From positions 1,719,445 to 1,783,444 of the forward strand of contig NW_019091391.1 in NCBI RefSeq assembly GCF_001949145.1: 64,000 nt of DNA, given 5' to 3'. Both the position numbers and the translations under genes were made by a program. The notes under the pieces are model-generated. The model worked only from the letters and a program-made list of their open reading frames with translations. It did not search any database and was not told where the DNA came from. The stretch's first letter is position 1. Every line of letters starts with the position of its first letter. This DNA comes from Acanthaster planci. Taxonomy: Eukaryota; Echinodermata; Asteroidea; Valvatida; Acanthasteridae. Positions 47,236-57,860 of the stretch are shown piece after piece.

Positions 47236-47548
47236 AAATCTGACTGGTTATGGTTTTGTTGTTATGGTCATCTGAAATTGAAGGCCACATGTGTGCCAGC
47301 CCGCTTGCATCAAGCATAGCAGTACAAAAGTATACCTTTTTAGCTGACCTGTCTCAGGAAAAAGGGCACAGCCCAAAAATTGTACATGTATGTTCAATTT
47401 TCACAAAATTGGTGTCAAAATGACCCCAAAGAGTAACTGGAAAACTCAATGAAGGCTCAGCTTGTGAAAAAAATGCGCTGCAGTGATACCGGAAAACTTA
47501 ATTATAGAGTTTCCACCCCCACCCCCGGGATCTTTTAGGGTTAAAAAG
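47236..47548 (+). repeat. Repeat family B, copy 1
   Basis: It shares with 61684-61964 the ordered segments GTTATGGTCATCTGAAATTG, ACAAAATTGGTGTCAAAATG, a run of C and ATCTTTTAGGGTTAAAAAG, with diverged sequence between them. It is non-coding. Internal TTTTTAGCTGACCTGTCTC suggests an old dispersed element; its class is not known. Confidence 0.65.
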
Positions 47549-48079
47549 TATAAAAGTATTTTGATTCAACCAGGGAGATTTCTTAGAATTGTTCTTCTTT
47601 GAGCCATAACTCTTCCCCTAAAATGTTGTGTGCTACCCTCCCTGAGTTCTGTCTCTATTATCAAAGGCGGTATCCTAAGTTACAACATTGTGGAATGGCA
47701 GGAGACTTTTCTAGATTTTTGGTAGCAAACATAGCTGTGCTTTTCCGTTGCTTGCATTTCATTTGAGCTAACATGCACATGCTCAAAAGGATGCAAATAA
47801 TAGTGCACTGGTCACACAGGACTGGTGTGTTTGCAGGAATGAAGGTCTCAAATGCCGTCACCTTTATTGCTGGCCCTCAAGTGATGCCGCACAGAGGGGA
47901 TGGCATCTTTCAAGTTGAAGTTATCCATGATGAGGAATCATTAACTTCAATCAAAAGTGGGGGGGGGCTCTTAATAACTTAGAGCTGTGTCACATACACG
48001 TACTTGATCTGTGTCACACCACATGCGATGCTGCCATTGTGTCCATGAACACTACCTGGATGCAACATTACGCGTGTTT

Positions 48080-48320
48080 ACCCCGACCCCCTAATTCATC
48101 AAGAAAGCTGAACGGCCTCATTAACAGTGTTGCACCACAAAGGATCGCTTAATGTCCCTCCTTCAATCAGCAGCTCCTGCTAATAACATCCCTATGATGG
48201 ATCGCGCCGCTGGCCTAGATATAGCTCTTTATGATGAAGTGACTGACTAATGTATTTGCTTAATATCTGCCGGGGAAGCGTAAATGGCTGAAGAGTACCC
48301 CACTGACCGAGCCCATTTCC
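48080..48320. promoter_or_regulatory. CpG-retaining, high-complexity patch
   Basis: Sequence such as GATGGATCGCGCCGCTGG and several TAAT cores give this patch a non-repetitive look with more CpG than the flanks. It is a candidate conserved noncoding element only; comparison with a related genome would decide. Confidence 0.25.
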
Positions 48321-50399
48321 CAGTTCTTCGAGACCAGGTTGGAGTGAATTGATATTGAGTTGGGGGGGTATCTTTGTTGGGTTGCTAGTGACGCTGCGTT
48401 ATCGCGTATGTTGCTACGATCAATCAACTGAGGGATGAATGTTGCCGTGAGTCATTGTGCGGTGGGCAAGGGCGGAGTGCACTCGCACTTTTATTGTCCC
48501 GCCTTTTTTTCCCCTTCTCCTCATCAAAGACGCTTTTTGTCCTATCTACCTGCCACCGAGCGTCAAGCCTTTTATCCGTTTGCCCACAGAGCCTGTATCA
48601 ACTGTCTTTCCCGCCTGTTCCTGATGAGTGTTCAGGACATCTCTGGCAATGGACTTTTGTGTATCTCCACCTCACATCTTTTCTCCTGTATAGCCTGTCA
48701 AAAGGTTTTTACCCGTCTTTGTGACAGTTAATCTCAGTCCAAGCAAAGGGCACTGCACCATTTGTGTTTGAGGTATTTTTGGCACAAGTCGTGTTTGTAA
48801 TTGCCATTGGTTGTTATTTGGATGTGATTTTTTTTTCTTTAGTATGTTGCATCTGCTTCTGTGATCAACCTCTTCTTAAAACAGGTAGACATCATAGTTT
48901 AAAGCAAGTTCAAGTTGTCTCTTGAACTAACAAACTATAGTTGAAAACTCGCTTCAAACAGGTCACATATGCCAGACAAAATCCATACCTGACATGTGTG
49001 CAGTTCAGCTGTTTGCAGAATATTTCACATGGAACTTGAATGCACGTTGACAGATAATTTGACTGCGTGAATTCACCAAGTATTTTCTGGGGATTTTTCT
49101 CTGTAGACACATTTGTAGGAGCTGTGAATAAGCATAGATTTACAAAAAAGGAGGTGTTTTGCCTTCGAGAATGATTCTGCCACGACTGATATGTCAGAAC
49201 CCATCATGAAATGTTTTGGGTCTCTGTACCAACAAGCAGTCAATAGCACTTATTGCATACTTTACATTTCTGAAACAAGACATGACTTGAAATTTTTTGC
49301 ACTTCACAAACACCTAGTGAAAATATTAAGGATGTAGAGTGAAAGACAGTTAAAAGTCCAGCTGAGATAGGATTTAGGGGATGAGAAAAAAGTTTCATGA
49401 ACAGTCAGAGAAACATGTAGCAGTGGTATCAATACCTTCCAGTCTGCTGAAGCCAATCATGTGAGATCACTCAACTCGTCTCCTGCTGCCGTCCGCTCCA
49501 ACACCGCCAATCCCGTCCCTCTGCTGTCAGTGAAAAAGAATAAGACATACCAGCGGCGAAGATGAGAGAGAGAGGCAGTTGGGCTTATTGGAAGATCTTG
49601 GAGGGTGGGGACAGACACAAGCGCAGGGGATCACCTTCAAAGGTGCTTGCTGTTTGCTTCAAGTTTGGGGTTTGTTTGAAAATATATATCTCTCTCCAAA
49701 ATTGAAAGCGTTGGTGGTTTTGAAGCCCATGTGTGGAATTTCTTCCAGTGTGTGTACTGCAAGTGACATGTCGTAGCATTGCATAACTCTGTAGCAGAGC
49801 TGTGATAGGTTTATCAAAGAAGTGCCAGCTGGTGACTTCTTTTAAAGTAGCTGACTAGACTGACAAATTGTGCAACTGATAGAATGGTAACAGTGCTCAT
49901 GTTTTAATAAGTGTAAAGCCCCTTTAAGGGAGAATTTCTGCTTTGCCCACAGCCTACGGAGTGTACAAACAGTTGCCCCAGATTTCGTCACTCTGTTGGA
50001 CTTCTGGTGAAACATTGGCGCTGCAATGTTCTCACCTCCAGAACATTCTTGCTGTCGATGACAAATGAGTCAAATCTTTTCAGAGCGAGAAAAATACAGG
50101 TCGAATTTGCAAACGTGCGATCAGCGACACTTACAGATGATCACGTATAGGCCCGCAGATGTATCATTGTAAAGTTTGTGATTGTTTTTAGATGTGTATA
50201 GCGAGCTGTGGTTTCGAATCTAAAATTCTGTTGAGATTTCTTTTCAAGAATAATTTAAGGCTTAGCCCAGTGTGTCACTTCCGCTAGACACACTTCAGTG
50301 ACAGATGCCATGGGAATGGAATGCTCAATCATTCTGTGGGCAAGTACTTCTTTATATCCAGGCCTTCATCATATCATGATGGGATTCATTACCTCTTCA

Positions 50400-50480
50400 T
50401 CTCTCCATTGGACCAGGTGTAAGGGTATTAGAGATTGGATTAGCCCCTAATCTCATTGTGCTAATCTGCTCCATGGCCAG
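50400..50480. promoter_or_regulatory. Candidate enhancer with clustered GATTA/TAATC cores
   Basis: GGATTA at 50437-50442, TAATC at 50448-50452 and TAATC at 50462-50466 lie within 30 bases; these are the core of Otx/Gsc-type (K50) homeodomain sites. CATTGTG between the last two is Sox-like. Function is inferred from motif clustering alone. Confidence 0.3.
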
Positions 50481-51008
50481 GTAAAGCTGTTCAGCTCTTC
50501 GTGGATTCCCTTGGGTGTCCTTAGTAAAAAGAGGCAGCTATCCCAGTGTGAATGGGGTCCTGTGGCTGTGCTGTGTGGATTAAGGTACGTAATGGGTAAA
50601 GCTGCTTTCAAAGGCATGAGTATACTGAGAGGCGGGGATTACAAACAAGGGGGTGGCTGAGGTTGAATAAATCAGTCCGGATTTGATCAGAATGCCAGAC
50701 TTCTGTTATAGATTACTGTAAAAGAAGACAAAAGACAAGCAGGAGAAATTCTTGATTTGTGTAGCAGTGTGTGATTTTTCTCTTAGTAAATATAAATACA
50801 TGTACATGCTTTGCTTAATGGCTTTCCAGGGCTCACTGGAGTCAATTAATTAAACTGTTCAGTTTCTTGCGTTATCATACAGTGTCCATTTGTGCAAGCC
50901 ACATTATCCTATGAATCTGGCCAATGCATATTGTACCGATCATAATTTTGTAGACGAGTCATTTGGTATCCCAATAGCTGCGTAGACCTATGCCCTATGT
51001 AATAAATT

Positions 51009-51258
51009 GATAGTGATCACTAAATCATGTGACCTATAGTGCGTATCAAGCCCATAGCAAGGTATGTTTTGAGTGTTGTGTCCAAACAACACAGCCAAGT
51101 TTCGGTTTAGTACCCAGCATACTAGTAGTCCGAGTACGGTACCTACCGTCACCTTTTTTTGGTAAATGATACTTATGAAACACTTCGCCTTTGGTGGATA
51201 CAGTGTTTGTTGATGTTTAATACCCTCTATAGGTCACGTGACTTTAGCAGTCACAATC
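51009..51258. mobile_element. MITE-like element with about 41-bp terminal inverted repeats
   Basis: The arm at 51009-51049 (GATAGTGATCACTAAATCAT, then GTGACCTATAG) matches the reverse complement of 51217-51258 (GATTGTGACTGCTAAAGTCA, then CGTGACCTATAG) at roughly 75 percent identity by eye. The 250-bp unit is non-coding. The two arms have diverged from each other, which indicates an old insertion. Confidence 0.6.
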
Positions 51259-53339
51259 GGTCTATAGTGGTGTACGTGCCATGTCAGATTGCCACATTGT
51301 GATAGAAAATCCTAGCTTTTCTTCAACAAAACAAACTGTCACGTCGCTTCTTTTCTCCACTTCATGCCCAGTGCCCAATTGAAAGAGACTTTTGGATGAT
51401 CATTTCAAGGCACCTGGTGCCCAGGTGACAACTGTACGTCTGTTTCAATAAAAGGTGGTCTTGTGTGCTCCATGCCATAAATGTAAAATATGCAATCACT
51501 TACACTATCACAGAGCCAATTTTGATTAAATGAGTTTATGCGAGCATGGCAGTTATTTTCCAGCAGTTCAGGGAAAAGAGCATAAAACTTTAATTTTATT
51601 CATTTTTGGGTGAATTGCAAAGCACACCTGATGCGGTGAGCAACACCAAACTGTGGCAGGACAAATAACCCCAAATGGGTTTCTAGGCCAAGAATGGATC
51701 TGATAAATAGTCTTTTCTAAAAATATTCATTCACGTAAGGGAAGAAATGGTCGGCAGTTTCCTGGTGTATGCATGTTTGGGGCACCCCCTCCCCAGGAAA
51801 ATGTTTATACAGTGGTTAAACAAATCGCAGGCACTTCTCCGGGCCGTCCATTATTGTGTCAGATCCCTCTTAAGACTGCCAGCAAAATATGCCTCGGGTC
51901 ACAAAGTGCAAGCAGTGGACAGTATTTCTCCCCAGATTTGTCCTAGACAGTAATTTTTCCCCCCCCTGACGGACGGTCAAAGTGATGGTGGTAATGAAAT
52001 ATGGCCCAAAATTGAAGCAACAAATAACTGTCTTGGCAAAGTTTTTAAGCCCTTTTGGCAGAGTGTCGTAAAAATGGGTCTGAACAATGATACAGACTTT
52101 AAACCCTTTTGCTGATGACATTGGTTGGTGTTGCTAATTCCAACCGCAAGACTTCAGAAAGCAGTTTCAGTGATGTAGTCCTTGAGTACTATCTTCATCC
52201 CCAAATGGAACTTATGGCTTTTTTATAAATTTATTTCAAATTTATTGATGGTGACAGTAATGGAAGATCTAGGCCTACATCATGTACAGCACTGTCAGTG
52301 AAGCATATACGACCCATTTGTTTGCAGAAGTGAATGTTGTTGTGAGGCTGGTCAAATTGGTCAGAGATAAAAGTAAATTGATCTAAAATGGCTCAGGAAG
52401 AAATGCTCGTTCATTAAGGTTATCATGGCAGGCAACGGTGTAATTTTGCCATATGCTACAGCAAAATGGCATGTGGTCGTTACATTATCTTTATAGAGAC
52501 TATTCATTTCTGGCCATGATCTAATTACATTTGCTGGTACCTGTATGAAGCTGTTCGGCATTGTAGTCTTTGGTGTCTTGGATTCCCAGCCATTTGAGGT
52601 AATAGAAGTCGAGAGTTCAAAATCCTGTTCCTGGGTGAAGAGTGTACAGTACATGTATACTTGTTACCCTACAGAACGTCAACACAGTCCTGAGTGGGGT
52701 TGCACACACTTGTCACTGTGCCAATCTTGATGTTTGACCTCTAGCTGACCCTAAGCTGACCCTTTTCTCCATGCTGGGTCACAGTCCTCTACCCTGGGAG
52801 CTGGAGTCATAACTGACAGGATTCCCTTGCTGCTATGTAAACTCCTGTAAGCATGCTGCCACTATGTTTATCAACAACTTAACTTCTTGGACCCTCTTTG
52901 AGAAAATTCAACTTTCTCTTTGTCCTCTGCAAGTTTTTTAACTTGTCACTTTTTTCTTGGCTTGCCACCTTGTCAGTCGACAGTTCAAGATAAGACCAAC
53001 ATTTTAAAAGGCACTGCAAATCATACAGTGACAAATGGCTCTCTTGACAGCGATTCCAATAAGGCACACAGACTGTTGTTGATCAGAAGTGACATGTTAT
53101 TGTTTCTAACAACTTTCTGCCCTTTTTTGTTACTGTCTGTTCTTAGCAGCATCTTAATTATACTCAACAAATGTTTTCCTCCGACACTCAAACAGCCCAG
53201 GATACCCAAAGTGTTGGAGTTGAGGGGTGCATAAGTAGGGCTATTATGTCAAGGGGAAGGTGAACACCTGGGGGTGCACACATTTTTTTCCAAGGGGGCA
53301 CCAAAAGACAATGATCTGCCGCAGAGGTCGTTCATGCAT

Positions 53340-53411
53340 TTCAAATGGGGGGGGGCATTCACACAGGGAACTTCCCCCCCCCACGTGCCAGCACAGTTAT
53401 GCCACTCACTG
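53340..53411 (-). mobile_element. hAT-like element terminus with G/C tracts
   Basis: On the minus strand the sequence runs AGTGGCATAACTGTGCTGGC followed by ACG and a nine-G tract, resembling the CAGTGGCGTAACT-type hAT ends and the terminus at 3861-3874. G-rich and C-rich blocks continue leftwards to about 53225. The other terminus is not clear. Confidence 0.4.
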
Positions 53412-53928
53412 GCTGTATGTTTCCTCTTGGAATTGACCCAGGATTCAGAAGAAGGAAATAAAAGGTGTCGTGCAGTCGCTGTTGGCCTAGTCCCATAAAG
53501 TTGGTTGGTGAGCTGGAGCATGCTGCTTCAAGTCCATGGAAGGGTTCAACAATTTTTGATCTAGATGCTTTGTGACACAACCAAAGACTGAGTGCTATTT
53601 TCCTTATTTGATCCGCAGAGGATGTGTACACTTGTTTAAGACTTCTTCCATTTCCACAATTGACATATTAATTTGTGCTTAGTTGTGTCATAGATAAATT
53701 GTAGTTTCTAAAAAATTTGCTGGAAAAAAAACACTCCCAGCAGCTTTTTCAGGTAAAAAATCTGACGTTAACTGGCTATAAAGATGAGAAATTTGGAGGG
53801 TGAGGTCAAATGATGACAGTTGAGGGAGGGATACCTGTGGGGGACCCCCCAAAAAACCACTTCTACCTCTCAAAAACAAAGTGTTTGACCTCCTGAAAAC
53901 AGACAGCGTGATGCCTCTCTTGGCAATT

Positions 53929-53958
53929 ATAACAGATAGGTGTATAACAGATAGGTGT
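53929..53958 (+). repeat. Perfect tandem duplication of a 15-mer
   Basis: ATAACAGATAGGTGT occurs twice head to tail with no mismatch, suggesting a recent local slippage event. Confidence 0.85.
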
Positions 53959-54163
53959 GAGTATTAGGTCAACGTTTGTGAATAGACCCCTCCCAAACTG
54001 GAGACTTCTTTCACCTGTCTTCGCCCAAGCTACCAATGCCTAATAGCCAATTTTTCGGCCAAATTAGCTGAGATTGAAAGTGTTTCCTGCACTGTGTTCG
54101 TGTGGACCATTTAAGAGCAGTCCTTGCCCAAGTGATCATCCAGCCACGTTATATTCTCATTAA

Positions 54164-54295
54164 GAAAAAGTGCACCGGATGATCACAGATCATTCTAGCA
54201 TGACTGGCAAACCAAGACGCGTGCATTTGCTGCGATTCCCTCCTGCAGCGATTCCATGACAGAATCATTGGAGACGGTGGCAAGTGCACTTTTTC
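54164..54295. repeat. 12-bp perfect inverted repeat around a CpG-retaining patch
   Basis: GAAAAAGTGCAC at 54164-54175 is complemented by GTGCACTTTTTC at 54284-54295. Between them GCGATTCC occurs twice (near 54221 and 54248). CpG is more frequent than in the flanks. It could be a small foldback element or a regulatory element. Confidence 0.4.
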
Positions 54296-54299
54296 GACA

Positions 54300-56830
54300 G
54301 CTCCCACGAGAGCCAGTGTAAAGTGTGGTCGATACACCCATCACGGTAGACGTATTCATCACTTGGAAAGACCCTCAAGAACTAACCAAACAAGAGCACA
54401 CCCCCCACCCTTTACCAGTCCTAACTCCTGTGTATGCCTAAACACCCTTTCAGACAATTTCTAATGCACACTGGCTACAGATGAACCTTCATGGCACACA
54501 TAATTGGATCATATTTATTTTTTTCACGTGAGTGACGCAACTGACACCAATGTTGTGCAGATGGATAAATACGGTGCATTTCTCGCTACGTTTGGCTACG
54601 ATTTGGAAGCTTGCGACTGCGTGCTGTGACTGGGCGGTAGTGGGTGGCATGGCCATCTTATTGATGCGGTATGTCAGAATGGAGTGCGTGACTTTGGGGC
54701 TGATGGAAACCAGCTATAGGACTGGAGGGCTTTCACTATAGAGAAAATAAGACAGGATGAGAACGTGAGCTAATCTTGACTGCGTCAACACATCGATCAC
54801 ACAACCAATTACTTAAAGAAATGAAACGTTATGAGCACTGTGTTTACTTAAAAGAGTGCAAATGTAAGAATGAACTTTAGAATAACCAAAGATGTCTTTG
54901 GAAGCAGTGTGTATTTTCTCAGAGAATATTAAACTAAAAATATTTTTATGAGATGAAGTTGTTTTAATAGGTAGTCATACCTTTAAATGCTTCAGAATTA
55001 AGAGAAAATATTGCCCATTTTGTGGGATCACAAGGTTGGTATTCCAGAGGTCAGGATTAGAATCCCAGAAAGTTGTGTACGTTTACATGGCAACTGGTCT
55101 TTCGAAAGAAATGCATGTGTTGTCACTAGGAAAGACCTTATTTGTAGTCAGCAAGGTCCAGATGGTTTTCATGGCAACAGCGGGGAGGCATGGTTTACTA
55201 CATTGAGGATGACTGTGTCCTCATTGGTCAACATCACAGGAATGTGGAAGAAGTCTATCCGGCCATTGACTAATTGGAAATCAGGTTGTTTTGAAACACC
55301 TCTGTCAAAGACACAATACAAACACCGAGTGTGTGTTTCGTTTCAACTCCGGAAAAGATCCACCATGCGTGCAACCTATTTCTCAGCGTTCATAAGAATT
55401 AATACTGTGAAGATTGGAACAAATCCTTTTCAAGTCTCGAAATTTGACTCCCTCTTTGGAAAGTGTATTTTATTGGTCAGGGATAGCATCTCAGTAATCA
55501 TTTGGACATTTACTTTACATGTATGCATGTTGCAGTCGCAGTGGTTATGGTAGACCAATTTTAATTGAGAGGCAGAGATGAAGGTTTGAAAGAGATCACT
55601 GGATATCTAGTGACTATCAAAATAGTCACTTAAACATGCCCTGCCATGTCATTGGACGACAGCATACCAGTAAATCTCTAGTCAGTTGGCGTTGAACATC
55701 ATTGGGGCCACAGTGTTGAATTCCAAGAGGTAATGTTTTTATGTGCACAATTTATTATTGATTTATCACTGTGTCAATGTTGGCTTGTTTGTGGCTGCAG
55801 CTGTGTGTGTGTGGATTTTTGTTATTGGCATTCTGTCTTGACTGTTGTTAGCAGTAAACTGAAGTGCCCCCATTTTTGTCATAGCCTTCATGTTTGTGAC
55901 CGTCCATATTTAAAAGTTGATTTTTAATTGGACAACTTTACACAAAAGGTTTTCCTTTCTTTCCTTTTGGCTTTTCATGATGCATGTCACTCTTAGTCTT
56001 ACTCCATTGAAGCATCGTCAGTGAGAAAAAAATTGAGGACTCACAGTTTCATAAATTTAGCCAATATGGGAAACCGACCAATTCTAGCGGGCAGTAAAAC
56101 AGTTTAATAACTGCAGTAGTGTGTTCAAAGTATTTGTGCACGTGATGCACTATTAAAAGAAGTCTGTGTTTGCTGCTACAATTTTTGGAGCTTTTTCCTT
56201 TTAACAGAGTTTTTGCTCAAAATTCTTGTAATTAAAAGTGAGTAATATTCAGAGAGGACCATATTTTATCGATAGGATTGTTTTGTTTGAAGAGGATAAA
56301 GTATCACAAGGCAGTAACGTAGAACGACCATGAACTGGAGTCTTCGCATACCCTACCAAAAAAAAGAACCAGAAGACGAACCTATTTGAGCTTTGGGAAG
56401 CTGATTCAGTGAAGATTTACGACCGTTGGGACCAGAGGCTTGTATTTATACCTGATGAATTCTCGCAGCCAAGAAATCTTGCAGCTCCTCAGTGTAAACC
56501 AGGCGTCACCTGCTGCTGGTAATCAAAATTTATATGTCGTGAGTGAAATACGCAGAATGAACCGGCATGTGATTTTTCACCACGTCCACTCGGCAAAAAG
56601 TGCAATGGGTAATTTTCCTTGGTCCTAGCGTTGAAATGTGTTTCTAGTTGAAGGGGCTGCCGTTTTATAGTGTTTTATATCTTTCGCATTTTTATTTATT
56701 TACATGTTTATTGTTGGTTTGTATGTATATTTTAAATTAACAAATTCTCTGTCTTTGATTATTGGTGAAAGTTTTGTTTGGTCATATACTCGTGTATGTC
56801 TATTGAATAATCAGTCAACCAGAACTGGAA
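54300..56830. other. Intronic sequence, no gene supported
   Basis: It includes a 180-codon open frame on the plus strand (55011-55553) with no recognisable domain and no flanking splice signals that I trust. A small perfect hairpin, TGACTA-tcaaaa-TAGTCA, lies at 55611-55628. A CpG-retaining patch is at about 54590-54700. Confidence 0.35.
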
Positions 56831-56831
56831 G

Positions 56832-56999
56832 CAATGGGAGACTTTGAGACACTGGTAGCAGCAGACATAATGGTCCCTTTTCAAGGTATTGCACATGCTC
56901 AGAACTATGCATGCATGCTCACAACAACACATGCATGCTCAGAACTGGTAAAAAGGACCTGTATGTTTGTTGCCACCAACCGTCTCAAAGTCTCCCATT
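56832..56999. mobile_element. Foldback element/long hairpin, about 168 bp
   Basis: AATGGGAGACTTTGAGAC at 56833-56850 is perfectly complemented by GTCTCAAAGTCTCCCATT at 56982-56999; pairing continues imperfectly for about 30 more bases (GGTAGCAGCAGACAT... against ATGTTTGTTGCCACC). The 68-base loop contains repeats of CATGCATGCTCA. As DNA it is MITE-like; as RNA from either strand it would be a long hairpin. No obvious target-site duplication was found. Confidence 0.65.
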
Positions 57000-57589
57000 A
57001 TTGGATGGTGACCTGCATGCATAAATATGCCTATTCCACCAATGGGGTATTGTGACCCAGGAAAGTGCCCTTGCATCATGTAGTTCCAAGAATGCATACA
57101 ACGCGCATGTGTGTAATGCCTCCGCAGTAATGGTGATTGGTGTCTCCTCGGTTTTTACACCAGAGTCGACAACTTTCCAACAGATGACCCAATTTCTTCT
57201 TTGCTAAGTGTAGCAGCTAAGTTAGGCATCAGCCAAAGACAGTCGATGTTGATATACGTTACTTTATTTTTTGTGATTTTTGTTCTGTTTTGAGGGTCAT
57301 TGTGATATGTATTATGCACAGGCAGCAGTGTCGTTTTCCCAAAAGCGATAAATTTTTCTTCGAGTTTCTAATCTAAGGCAGTTTTGTTTTGCATGAAACT
57401 GATACCAACTTATATTGTACAACTTCTGTCATCTTCTCAAGGAGACAGACATCCCCCCTTTCTTTTTCTTACTGTCACTAAATGCCATGGCAGTTTACAC
57501 AAAGCTGGTGCTGCAGCCCGTGAATGGCAAGACATGGACCCATGTATCCATGCTGCTGTGAAGTGGCTTGCCAAGAAGCAATAACAACT

Positions 57590-57860
57590 GTCTCACTAAT
57601 CAATCCCCTCTATTTATGCAGCGGGTTCCCCATCAAGAACTAGCCTTGCCAATCCAGCACCTTGCCTCTGCATCCAATTATGCAGCAATCAAATCAGACA
57701 CTGGCTTAAATACTGTAATAGTCCAGTATAACACAATCAGCGCTGGTTTATCACCTCAGCTTTAATGCAAATCACACCTTTTATTAAAAGTCCCTTCTGT
57801 TGGCAATGAACAGGACCGTAATTTAATTTGCTTTTACCTGTGGCAAAGCATTAACATTCC
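57590..57860. promoter_or_regulatory. Candidate enhancer with octamer and T-box motifs
   Basis: ATGCAAAT at 57765-57772 (POU octamer) overlaps by one base with TCACACCT at 57772-57779 (T-box half-site complement). The surrounding sequence is high in complexity and AT-balanced, unlike nearby low-complexity intron. The role is inferred. Confidence 0.35.

Larger units (their letters stand above)
46131..50399. other. Remaining intronic sequence, no gene seen
   Basis: Apart from the entries above, this stretch shows short frames on both strands over the same bases (for example 48435-48731 open in two frames), none with a domain. Simple repeats include GA-runs at about 49566. No RNA gene was recognised. 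Confidence 0.35.
51260..54120. other. Intronic sequence, no gene seen
   Basis: CpG-poor sequence with short chance frames. It contains the hAT-like end at about 53.4 kb, a C-run/A-run couplet at 53845-53856 and the tandem 15-mer at 53929-53958. No other structure was recognised. Confidence 0.35.

Noticed and set aside
48435-48731. Possible exon open in two frames
   Set aside because: Neither frame is recognisable and splice sites are weak; better explained as a CpG-retaining noncoding patch.
55020-55080. Possible SINE head (GGATTAGAATCCC resembling a B box)
   Set aside because: Two core mismatches and no A box at the proper spacing.
55011-55553. 180-codon open frame on the plus strand
   Set aside because: No recognisable domain, no trusted splice sites, no coding-like context. 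A rough estimate gives a fair chance of one such frame in 64 kb by accident.
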